Part shown: positions 17,558-25,165 of the stretch, one piece after another
Layout of the letters: every line of letters begins with the position of its first letter
How positions within the stretch are numbered: position 1 is the first letter of the stretch
NCBI GenBank assembly: GCA_025353085.1
Contig: JANXRI010000451.1
Coordinates: 1 to 36,048, forward strand
Source: Betaproteobacteria bacterium
GTDB lineage: Bacteria; Pseudomonadota; Gammaproteobacteria; Burkholderiales; SG8-41
DNA: 36,048 bases
Reading direction: 5' to 3'
Notes under the pieces: generated by a model
The model's database searches: none
Seen by the model: the letters and a program-made list of their open reading frames with translations, nothing else
What the model was told of the DNA's origin: nothing
Position numbers and translations under genes: made by a program

Positions 17558-18813
17558 TTCTTGTAACTGATCCGGTAAATGATTCCGTTGTAATCGTCGG
17601 ACACGAGCATCGCGCCGTCACGCATCATCATTACGTCGACCGGGCGGCCCCACATTGGCGGATCGCCTTTCTCGTCGGTCAGGAAGCCGTCGAGGAACGG
17701 TTTCAACGTGGCTTTGCCCTGGCCGTCTACCACCACGCGCATCACGTTATAGCCGTGCTTGGTGCTGCGGTTCCATGAACCGTGCATCGCCACGAAAATG
17801 TTGCCCTGGTATTCGGCCGGAAACATCTTGCCGGTGTAAAAACGCATGCCGAGCGGAGCGATGTGCGGACCGAGTTTTAACGCTGGCGCATCAAACTCCG
17901 CGCAGGCGCGGCCTTTGCCGAATTCAGGATCGGGCAGGTCGCCCTGATGGCAGAACGGATAGCCGTAATTCATATTCTTGTGCGAGACGCGGTGCAGCGT
18001 ATCGTTCGGCAGATCGTCGCTGATCCAGTCGCGCGCGTGGTTGGTGAACCACAGTTCCTTGGTCTTGGGGTTCCAGTCGAAGCCGACTGAATTGCGCACG
18101 CCATGGGCGACGGTCTCGAGTGTGCCCGTCTTGGGATCGACGCGGTGGATGGCCGCCTGCATGTAATTCGGCATCACGATGTTGCCGGGCGCGCCGATGT
18201 TGAAATACAGCTTGCCATCGGGGCCGAGGGCTAAAAATTTCCAAAAGTGGCCGGGCTGCGAAGACGGATCCAGGTTGTCGATAACGATTTTGGCCTCCGG
18301 CGGATTGTCGAGGCGGTCTTCGATCCCATCGTAACGCGTGATGCGGTGGCGCTCGGCGACGAACAGCGTGCCTTTGCTGAATGCGACGCCGTTTGGCGCG
18401 TTAAGGCCGGCCAGCAATTTTTTGACTTCGCGCTTGCCGCCGCGGTCGATGATTGCGTACACGTCGGAAAGATTGCGGTTGCCGGCGAACACGGTACCTT
18501 TGTCGCCGAGTGCGAGCGAGCGCGCCTCGGGGATGCCCTCTGCCCATACTTCGATTTTGAAGCCCGGCGGCAGCTTCAATTTGCTGAGCGGCAACTCGCT
18601 TGACGGGCGTCCCGTGAACAGCGGCGCGAACGGATGCAGGGTTGACGTCCCTTGCTCAGTTGAGCGGCCTTGCTGCCACGATGGCGGTGCGGCCGGCGCG
18701 GCGGTCGGCGGCGTCTGCGCCCATGCGCTCGTAAGAAGCAGTGAAGCGGCAATCACGCCCGCCCCACGCTGGAATCCGCGGTGCAGTTGGTTCAACCCGA
18801 TGGAAACTTGCAT
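17554..18813 (-). CDS. PQQ-dependent sugar dehydrogenase (sorbosone / aldose dehydrogenase family)
   Basis: A soluble six-bladed beta-propeller oxidoreductase, 419 residues from ATG 18813. This start is preferred because AGGAG lies six bases upstream and a signal peptide (about 8-32, SAWA-QTPP) follows at once. Family landmarks are LPPGFKIEVWAEGIPEAR, APNGVAFSKGTLFVAERHR, the cofactor-region motif GVRNSVGFDWNP, FTNHARDWISDDLPND, and the C-terminal GRPVDVMMMRDGAMLVSDDYNG. Members oxidise aldoses or sorbosone in the periplasm with bound PQQ. Electrons probably go to the overlapping downstream cytochrome. No PQQ biosynthesis genes are in the window. The exact sugar cannot be predicted. Confidence 0.88.
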   Translation of the reverse strand: MQVSIGLNQLHRGFQRGAGVIAASLLLTSAWAQTPPTAAPAAPPSWQQGRSTEQGTSTLHPFAPLFTGRPSSELPLSKLKLPPGFKIEVWAEGIPEARSLALGDKGTVFAGNRNLSDVYAIIDRGGKREVKKLLAGLNAPNGVAFSKGTLFVAERHRITRYDGIEDRLDNPPEAKIVIDNLDPSSQPGHFWKFLALGPDGKLYFNIGAPGNIVMPNYMQAAIHRVDPKTGTLETVAHGVRNSVGFDWNPKTKELWFTNHARDWISDDLPNDTLHRVSHKNMNYGYPFCHQGDLPDPEFGKGRACAEFDAPALKLGPHIAPLGMRFYTGKMFPAEYQGNIFVAMHGSWNRSTKHGYNVMRVVVDGQGKATLKPFLDGFLTDEKGDPPMWGRPVDVMMMRDGAMLVSDDYNGIIYRISYKK

Positions 18814-18875
18814 ATTTTCTCCTATGATAAAAACGAGACCTGTTGGCGTGGTTCGACGTCCGGTTTCCACGTGAG

Positions 18876-18895
18876 GCAGTATCTTCTGCAGTATC
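18876..18895. repeat. Direct repeat in the leader of the PQQ operon
   Basis: GCAGTATC occurs twice (18876-18883 and 18888-18895), twelve bases apart, right after the predicted transcription start of the minus-strand PQQ unit. The size and position would suit a repressor operator, but no regulator gene is adjacent. Confidence 0.35.
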
Positions 18896-18901
18896 AGAAT
18901 A

Positions 18902-18910
18902 AGTGTAGCA
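18902..18910 (-). promoter_or_regulatory. Extended -10 promoter of the PQQ operon
   Basis: On the minus strand TGCTACACT reads as an extended -10 (TGN plus TACACT), with no good -35 at 17 bp. The predicted start is near 18895, leaving an approximately 80-nt leader before ATG 18813. This region also separates the operon from the methyltransferase genes upstream. Confidence 0.35.
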
Positions 18911-18972
18911 CTCCGAGCGGACCGGGATGCCGTAACTGCTAAAAACAGAAACATGGATAACGGAATTCGCCT

Positions 18973-19614
18973 CTATATCACCCTGAAGTAACCGTGTTTT
19001 GCAAAGGTGCAGCCGAATTTGCTTTCGCGCGCAGTATCGGCCTGCAGGCGTCCCGGATTCGCGGCCAGGTACTCGATGATCGCCTCCATCGGTCCGGGTC
19101 CAAAATCGGGCCTTACCGGATGTCCGTTGACGATGGTGTCTTCGACGACGAGATAGTCGCCCGGTTTGAGCCACGGTACCCATACCGTGAGTTCCTTGAA
19201 CACATGCGACGCGGTGTGATCGGAATCGAGCATTAGCAGTAAACCGTGCCGCCGTTTCGGCGGGATGATCGCGGCAACCTGTTCGACCATATCGTCCGCC
19301 GCGCTGTCGCCGAGCAAAAACCGGATGTGTGAATGGGTCGTGGCGACCGGATCCAGCGCGTCATGCGTTACGTCGATCGTGACGACGCTGCCCTCGCGAT
19401 CGCCTGCCGCGAGCAGATCCGCAAAAAACAGGGCCGAGCCGCCGTGGCGGGTGCCCGTTTCGAGCACCCAGTGCAGGTTATTTTCAAAAATGATTTCCTG
19501 GTAGTTCCACATATCGAGTGGCAGCTTCAGCGTCCGAACGCCGCGATAGTGCAGATCCTTCCAGACATGGGTGCCGTAAAACCACTCGAGATACTGCTGT
19601 CCTTCAGGAGTCAC
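18973..19614 (-). CDS. CmcI / rhamnosyl O-methyltransferase family protein
   Basis: A 213-residue class I SAM-methyltransferase-fold protein of the CmcI type ('cephalosporin hydroxylase'). Features are an aromatic N-terminal segment (LEWFYGTHVWKDLHYRGV), WNYQEIIFE, the motif I region VLETGTRHGGSALFFADLL, a metal/SAM-associated LLMLDSDHTASHV, and DYLVVEDTIVNGHP. In most bacteria such genes sit in polysaccharide or glycolipid clusters and act on sugars. It is followed upstream by a second methyltransferase (gap 10 bp) and a divergent glycosyltransferase, which supports a surface-glycan role. Substrate unknown. Confidence 0.8.
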   Translation of the reverse strand: MTPEGQQYLEWFYGTHVWKDLHYRGVRTLKLPLDMWNYQEIIFENNLHWVLETGTRHGGSALFFADLLAAGDREGSVVTIDVTHDALDPVATTHSHIRFLLGDSAADDMVEQVAAIIPPKRRHGLLLMLDSDHTASHVFKELTVWVPWLKPGDYLVVEDTIVNGHPVRPDFGPGPMEAIIEYLAANPGRLQADTARESKFGCTFAKHGYFRVI

Positions 19615-19624
19615 CGGGTGCCCT

Positions 19625-20152
19625 TTAACGCTCAGGTTTTTTTTCGCCGACGATCCGCATATCCCGCGGCTCCCGCAGCTTGAACTGGGCAGGTTCCTGC
19701 CGCAGATTTACAAGTCCCGCTTCATGCATGACTTCCCCGAGGCTCGCCGGCGAATAACCCCAGCGATGGTTCATCAACGGGTCCTTCCATGCTGGGTCGC
19801 CATAAAATACCCACATTGAACGTTGCCCTTCCTGACCCGGCCCAGTGGCGACATCGGGGTTGCGCAGCAGCTCCTGACAAGCTGAAATCAAGTTCGGGCA
19901 TTCGAGAATCATCATGCCGCCCGGCTTCATCACGCGCAGCCATTCCTTGAGAACGTCGACAACCTCCCAGCGCCAGAAATGCTCGACGACATGGACTGAG
20001 AGTATTTCGTCGATCGTGTCATCGTCGAACGGCGTAAGCCGATGCAAATCGCACAGCACATCGGGCTTATGGCCGCGCCGGCTGGCGGCGACATCGACAT
20101 TAACGTAGCCGGCAAGAATTTTGTCGCCGCAGCCGAGATTCAGCTTTCTCAA
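19625..20152 (-). CDS. SAM-dependent methyltransferase (glycan-cluster type)
   Basis: A 175-residue class I methyltransferase. Motif I is MRKLNLGCGDKILAGYVNVD, typical of short methyltransferases in polysaccharide loci. The acidic pair after strand 2 is followed by PFDDDTIDEILSVHVVEHF and LRVMKPGGMMILECPNL. It is predicted to be cytoplasmic. It is probably co-transcribed with the CmcI-like gene (10-bp gap) from the divergent region 20153-20310. The substrate is not evident. Confidence 0.82.
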   Translation of the reverse strand: MRKLNLGCGDKILAGYVNVDVAASRRGHKPDVLCDLHRLTPFDDDTIDEILSVHVVEHFWRWEVVDVLKEWLRVMKPGGMMILECPNLISACQELLRNPDVATGPGQEGQRSMWVFYGDPAWKDPLMNHRWGYSPASLGEVMHEAGLVNLRQEPAQFKLREPRDMRIVGEKKPER

Positions 20153-20310
20153 GAACGTTTCCCCATTCCAGCGCTGTTAGCTCACAACAATAGCGGTATA
20201 TGTTACTTGATCGCGCCGGTATAGAATTCGCGTGCCGGTGAAAACAAGACATCTTTACAATCGCGCGCCGGGTCCGTGGATAATTTTCAGGCCGAACGCC
20301 GGATAGGTTT

Positions 20311-21321
20311 ATGAAGGCAGTCTGGATCGTGCCACAGCACGCGCTCAAAACCAATGCCGGCGGCACGGGATCGGACCTCGCGAGCATTCGCTATCGCGCA
20401 ATTATGCCGATGCAGGGCCTGATCGCGCGTGGGCACGACGCGTCGGTGATCGGACTTGATCGAAATTGCGCCGATAACGTGCGCAAGCACATTGCGGACG
20501 CCGACCACCTCGTGTTCATAAAGAATTACGCTGATCCCGTCTGCAGCGAAACAGTGCTCGAAGAGCAACGCGTTAACGGTATAAAGACATGGTTTGATCT
20601 TACCGATGACCGTTTCGAAGGCGCCGCCAGCGAGCATCTTCACCGCATGGTTTTGCTCGCCGACAATGTCATCACGGTATCGTCCGCGCTGCGGCAGATT
20701 ATTTTGCAACATACCGGCAAAGATTCCGTTATCGTCGGTGATCCCTTTGAGGGCCCGCGCGGGACGCCGACGTGGTCGCCGGATGGCGCGCGCCTTAAGA
20801 CGTTATGGTTCGGCTATGGATGGAACATTCCGGGCTTAATGAAGGCGTTGCCTTCATTATTGGAAGCCGCCCGGCAATTTCCGATGGATCTGCGCATCGT
20901 GACCGCGGGTGTCGAGGGCATCGAGCGCTATTGCGAGAAGTTCAATCGCAAAAATGGCGGCGCCTTGTCGCTTGTGTACGTGCCATGGTCCAGCGCCGAA
21001 ACATGGAACACGCTGGCCGCCACCGAGGTTGTGCTTATTCCAGCCTTGCAGGACGAGCCATAGACACTTGCAAAAAGTCCTAACCGGATCATTGAGGCAC
21101 TTTGGTCCGGCCGTTTCGTCATCGCTCATCCGATTCCTTCGTACCTGAAATTCAAGGACTGGGCGTGAATCGGCGCCGACCTGGCGGAAGGCGTCGCATG
21201 GACGATGAACAACCAGGATTCGATCGTTGCGCGTATCGGCGGCGCGCAGACTCATATTGAGTCGGCCTATTCCCCCGCCACGATCGCCTTGCGGCGGGAG
21301 CAGGTTTTCGAGAACGCTTGA
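20311..21321 (+). pseudogene. Glycosyltransferase broken by two in-frame stop codons
   Basis: The frame from ATG 20311 encodes 250 residues of a glycosyltransferase-like protein (starts MKAVWIVPQHALKTNAGG; FGYGWNIPGL; VPWSSAETWNTLA) and stops at TAG 21061-21063. The same frame then continues with clearly related sequence (TLAKSPNRIIEALWSGRFVIAHP) through a second stop, TGA 21166-21168, to a final TGA at 21319-21321. The protein would be 336 residues if repaired. The sense codons were plausibly Lys/Gln/Glu at the TAG, and Trp (DWAWIGADL) at the TGA, each a single substitution. No frameshift is needed. It is therefore a decayed gene, unless the stops are sequencing errors. It is divergent from the two methyltransferases. 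Confidence 0.85.
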
Positions 21322-21901
21322 CCCCATACATTTTCTGACGCCACTGACTGACCGGTCCCGGTTGGGCGACGTTTAAAACGCGCCCTGTTTAAAAGTCAGA
21401 CTTCGCCTGCAGTGTGGTTTCCCGTCCATATTTCCCCGCCGGGTTCTTATTTGAGTTATGCCTTAGATATTTATCTGGACGCCCGACCCTCGGATTTTGG
21501 TCATCTATTCGTCATAATGATGGACCGGCACCACTTAAGTTCATGCCGAACAGCACAGGTAACGCGATGTATTCCGCGGGATATGCATCCAGCATCCGAA
21601 CGATCCGCAGTGCCAGCGACCTTAATGTGTTGTAGGCCACTCCAGGACGAATGGCGTGCGTACTCCGGTTTATATATGCCAATGCGTTTGGCATTCTTCG
21701 AGGAAAAATTACAAAAATCCATTCGTTCGATTCTGGATCACGCAATCTCAGAACACACACACACGTTCACCAAACCGAATCGATCGATCACCGCCACCGG
21801 GTACAACAAATCAAATTGGAATAGTGGTGGCTTCCAATCGATTTGGAAGAGGAGTCCATACACACGAACATTCGTCAGTGATTTCAAGACTCTCGGCGGC
21901 G
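21322..21901. other. Intergenic stretch without a recognisable gene
   Basis: Five hundred and eighty bases between the broken glycosyltransferase and the c4 cytochrome. Several open frames exist on both strands, but none has a good ribosome site, a known motif or consistent protein-like composition. A minus-strand frame (21512-21760) contains a plausible protein-like stretch (LALRIVRMLDAYPAEYIALP) that could be a degraded gene. The region is less GC-rich than its flanks and holds a short CA run near 21752. Confidence 0.5.
21676..21694. repeat. Perfect 7-bp inverted repeat
   Basis: ATGCCAA, loop TGCGT, TTGGCAT. No T-run follows on either strand, so it is not a standard terminator. It stands alone in the gene-free region. 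Confidence 0.35.
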
Positions 21902-22519
21902 TCACTTTGATTGCAGGAACTCGGCGACCGCTTTCATATCGGTAAGCTTCAATTCCGTGATCAACCCATGCATCACCGACGACTTGCGTAAATTGGTCTG
22001 GATAACCTGTAACTGTCTGACGACGTACGCCGCATGCTGTCCGGCCAGGCGTGGAAATATTGTGTTGCCCTCGGCATTGGCGCCATGGCAACTGACACAG
22101 GCCGTGATCTTTCTTGAGTCGTCGCCATTTTCGAATAAGTGCTTGCCCTGTGCGATGAGGGCGGGATCGCCGGGCTTGCCCGTCGCCGGCGTCTGCGATG
22201 AATAGTAGCCGGCCAATCCATCGACTAAAGCCTCATCCAATGTCGCGGCAATTCCCCACATATAGTCGTGGGCCTCGGGGTCGCTGCGGCTTTTGTCCTT
22301 GAGAGCCCTGAGTTGTGCGGATAGATACATCTTCTGCTGCCCGGCGAGTTTGGGAAATGTCGGTGATATGCTATTGCCCGCCGGACCGTGGCACGAAGAA
22401 CACAAATTGACCGCGACTTTGGCGGCGGCATTGTTGATCGCTTCTGATGATTCGGCCGCTAGTGCGGCACTCGAACTTAACGCCAGCGCCAATCCAACTG
22501 TTGTTGCAATACGCTTCAT
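21902..22519 (-). CDS. Di-heme cytochrome c4-type protein, partner of the cytochrome-porin
   Basis: A periplasmic di-heme cytochrome. ATG 22519 is preferred because MKRIATTVGLALALSSSAALA is a clean signal peptide; the longer frame to 22609 would overlap the upstream gene. The mature part carries CSSCH followed by FPKLAGQQKMYL, and CVSCH followed by FPRLAGQHAAYV, the duplicated c4 pattern. It has 205 residues. The start is 75 bp after the stop of the fused cytochrome-porin on the same strand, so the two are probably one transcript. A periplasmic c4 would accept electrons from the outer-membrane protein and pass them to an oxidase or reductase. Confidence 0.88.
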   Translation of the reverse strand: MKRIATTVGLALALSSSAALAAESSEAINNAAAKVAVNLCSSCHGPAGNSISPTFPKLAGQQKMYLSAQLRALKDKSRSDPEAHDYMWGIAATLDEALVDGLAGYYSSQTPATGKPGDPALIAQGKHLFENGDDSRKITACVSCHGANAEGNTIFPRLAGQHAAYVVRQLQVIQTNLRKSSVMHGLITELKLTDMKAVAEFLQSK

Positions 22520-22593
22520 CGCCACGCCCCCATTCTTTTTAGCGGTTGGTTGCACTGAAGCGATGCTGGTTTTATAAACCGTGATTGCGCGCA

Positions 22594-23997
22594 TCAAAAT
22601 GCCACCCACACATTTGCAAACAGCAGATTATTGTCGCGTGCACTTCGCGTGCCGACGCCGTCGTAGGCGGTGCCCCCACCGTTGAACTTCGTGAATCCCG
22701 TGTACTGGAGCATTAGTCGCACATTCTGAATCGGCAGATAATTCAGTTCCACGATGTAGCCGGTGCTGTTGGGACTCCCGTTCGCGCTGCCGGTGACAGC
22801 CGCAGGAGCGTAAAGCCCCGCATCGGCGCTTCCCGTCGTGTTGAAATACGCCACGGTTGCGCCATACTTGCGCTGATAATAGTACGTGCCCTTGACCTTG
22901 AATGTTTGCAGGTTGTTCGTGGCATTGATAGGAACCGGGCCGGCACCAATTCCGCCCGCCGGGAAGCTCGCTTTGTAATCCTGCTTTTCCCAGATATAAG
23001 CGGCCTGCGCGGTGTATGTGTGTACCCCCGACACCGACTGAAATTGGGCATCCACCGCGTAATCCGTGTACTGGTCGGTCGGCGTACTGGGCATTGAATT
23101 ATCGGGATACCGGTTCACGCGCAGGCCGTAGGTGCCTACCATGACCGAGTTCGGCCCCCATTCATGGTTCCATGCGAGACGCCAGTACGGGTTATAGCCT
23201 CGGAGGCGCGCGACGGCGCCAGGAGTCGCGGTGTCCTGTCCAGCGCGGAAGAACGAGAATGCTCCGTCGGCCGTACGATAGAACGATAGCTCCGCGTAAA
23301 TGGATTTTTTCAAAAAAATGTAGCCCCCCATTCCGGCGACCTGCTGGGCGAGCGTGTTGTCTACCTGGGTCTTCGCGGCAGGGTTTACAGCGAACGGCGA
23401 GGCGGTGTATGGGAAACCAAATGCCGACGTGCTGTTCCAAACGTCCTGCACCGTTGGATTGTTGTGCACGGTCAACCCGTAGATTAGTTCGGGCTCCTGT
23501 GAACCGGAGCCGGCATATTTGCCAACAAGACGTATGTCGCTATTGTCGAGCCCCGAGTGTCCTTTGAGGGAGGTGATCCCGTTCGCATCCGTGGAAGAAG
23601 AAACATTGTTGTAGGTGTATTGAACAAATCCGCCGAGATAATCCGTCGCTTTTCCCGCGACGAACAGACTTGCCGCGCTGAATACCGCATCGTTATTTCG
23701 GTTGTTTATGACTGATGCGCCTGAGCCAGTGCCGTCGTCGTTATTGCGGATGGAGTTATACGAAGCCTGCGCCATTACCGCGACCGGAAATAGCTGGCGA
23801 TCGCCTATCGTATATCCGGTTAGTTTGAAATAGCGGCCATACGCGGTAAGTTCCGGGAAACTAATGTGGCATGCGACACATGCCTGGCCGGTCTGTCGAG
23901 CATAGCTGGGGACGGCATGTGCATGTGGCAAAGCTACAAGTAGTAGCACGCCCGAGCACAACGCTTTCAATGGCAGAAATGGCTCTATCGATCGCAT
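22594..23997 (-). CDS. Fused monoheme cytochrome-porin (Cyc2-like outer-membrane protein)
   Basis: A 467-residue protein with a signal peptide (about 1-28, AHA-VPSY). One heme motif follows at once (CVACH, residues 40-44) within PSYARQTGQACVACHISFPEL and GRYFKLTGY. About 390 residues of amphipathic beta-strand pattern, rich in Gly/Asn/Tyr, then end in a terminal Phe (ANVWVAF), as outer-membrane barrels do. A short N-terminal cytochrome fused to a porin is the architecture of Cyc2, the outer-membrane iron oxidase of neutrophilic and acidophilic iron oxidisers. Related proteins also occur in bacteria not known to oxidise iron, so the substrate is open. A strong AAGGAGG precedes the start, and a perfect FNR box lies about 150 bp upstream. 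Confidence 0.8.
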   Translation of the reverse strand: MRSIEPFLPLKALCSGVLLLVALPHAHAVPSYARQTGQACVACHISFPELTAYGRYFKLTGYTIGDRQLFPVAVMAQASYNSIRNNDDGTGSGASVINNRNNDAVFSAASLFVAGKATDYLGGFVQYTYNNVSSSTDANGITSLKGHSGLDNSDIRLVGKYAGSGSQEPELIYGLTVHNNPTVQDVWNSTSAFGFPYTASPFAVNPAAKTQVDNTLAQQVAGMGGYIFLKKSIYAELSFYRTADGAFSFFRAGQDTATPGAVARLRGYNPYWRLAWNHEWGPNSVMVGTYGLRVNRYPDNSMPSTPTDQYTDYAVDAQFQSVSGVHTYTAQAAYIWEKQDYKASFPAGGIGAGPVPINATNNLQTFKVKGTYYYQRKYGATVAYFNTTGSADAGLYAPAAVTGSANGSPNSTGYIVELNYLPIQNVRLMLQYTGFTKFNGGGTAYDGVGTRSARDNNLLFANVWVAF

Positions 23998-24122
23998 GAC
24001 TAAACCTCCTTGTTATTCCACCATATCTCGCTGTGGGCCACCGTACTACATTCCCTTAAAGACGATGTCACAGACTCCCTATGCGTTAGCGGACAGAGCG
24101 TGGCTTAAATTAAGTTTGACAA

Positions 24123-24128
24123 TTGTGC
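24123..24128 (-). promoter_or_regulatory. Candidate -10 element for the cytochrome-porin operon
   Basis: On the minus strand this reads CACAAT (four of six to TATAAT). A start near 24116 would put the FNR box centre at about -40, the class II activation position. No -35 is expected at such promoters. This is an inference from spacing only. Confidence 0.3.
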
Positions 24129-24148
24129 AGTCCGCTCGACGAGTACGT

Positions 24149-24162
24149 TTGATCTAGATCAA
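24149..24162. promoter_or_regulatory. Perfect FNR/Anr/Dnr box
   Basis: TTGATCTAGATCAA is an exact TTGAT-N4-ATCAA palindrome, the binding site of oxygen-sensing FNR/Anr and related Crp-family regulators. It is 152 bp upstream of the cytochrome-porin start. The only reading on the other side is a truncated mgtA remnant, so the electron-transfer operon is the likely target. The remaining bases from 24163 to about 24392 show nothing recognisable. Confidence 0.72.
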
Positions 24163-24392
24163 TTCAACTCGAATTAGACCGCTCACAAGGGCGGGGCTTG
24201 ATGAAGTAAAAACCGAGGGTTATTCAGAGTAATCGCGCCGCCGGGAGTCTTGGGATCACTGACCTATGAGCCAGTAGATTCACCCGAACTCGATATACCG
24301 CCGATGCGGCACCTTTGCTCTGCTGATTTGCATTCCCTCGATCCGCCGTTAACATATCGATTTCTTGGTGTATGTGAAACGGAGGCAGAATC

Positions 24393-25087
24393 ATTGCGGC
24401 TTCCAAGCTCACGCCAGCCCGGAAGGACCGGATAGTCCGTGCGCTTCAGTCGCGCGGCCACGTGGTCGGCTTTCTCGGCGACGGCATTAACGACTCGCCA
24501 GCTTTGCGCACGGCGGACATCGGTATTTCCGTAGATACCGCGGTCGACATTGCGAAGGAGTCGGCCGACATAATTTTGCTTGAAAAAAGCCTGATGGTGC
24601 TCGAGGAGGGCGTGCTTGAAGGCCGCAGAACGTTCGGCAACATTTCAAAATATATCAGGATGGCGGCGAGTTCGAATTTCGGCAACATGTTCAGCATCTT
24701 GGGCGCGAGCGCATTTCTGCCTTTCCTCCCGATGCTTCCGCTACAGATTCTGCTTCAGAACTTGCTCTATGACATTTCGCAGATCGCCATTCCCTTCGAT
24801 GACGTAGACAAGGAATACACCGAGAAGCCGCGCAAATGGGTGATCGGCAGTCTGGCTCGTTTCATGATCTGTATCGGCCCGGTCAGTTCCATCTTTGATT
24901 ATGTGACGTTCGCGATGATGTGGTTTGTGTTCTCGGCGCAAGTCCCCACCTCACAATCCCTCTTTCAATCGGGCTGGTTTATCGAAGGGCTACTGTCGCA
25001 GACGCTAATCGTTTATATCATCCGCACGGCAAAAATTCCGTTTATTCAGAGCCGGGCCGCCCTGCCTTTATTGTTGACGACGGCTGC
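24393..25087 (+). pseudogene. mgtA: Remnant of a Mg2+-transporting P-type ATPase (MgtA), truncated at both ends
   Basis: The reading [14 protein letters not shown], then [60 protein letters not shown] and [13 protein letters not shown] follows E. coli MgtA closely. It covers the hinge motif (GDGIND) of the P domain and the first of the C-terminal membrane helices. Homology starts abruptly near 24393, and an in-frame TGA lies at 24375. The phosphorylation (DKTGT), nucleotide-binding and N-terminal domains are absent. It also ends abruptly near 25087, before the last helices, where an hxsC-like reading takes over in another frame. The piece, roughly a quarter of the usual 900 residues, cannot transport. 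Confidence 0.88.
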
Positions 25088-25165
25088 CACGGTAAGTTCG
25101 GAGTTCTCCAGTCGACCAATAGGGAACCATACCTTGTAACGTTGACTAAAAACGCGTCACTTCCA

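Noticed and set aside
21412-21945. 177-residue plus-strand ORF
   Set aside because: Composition is not protein-like, there is no ribosome site or motif, and it runs into the c4 cytochrome gene on the other strand.
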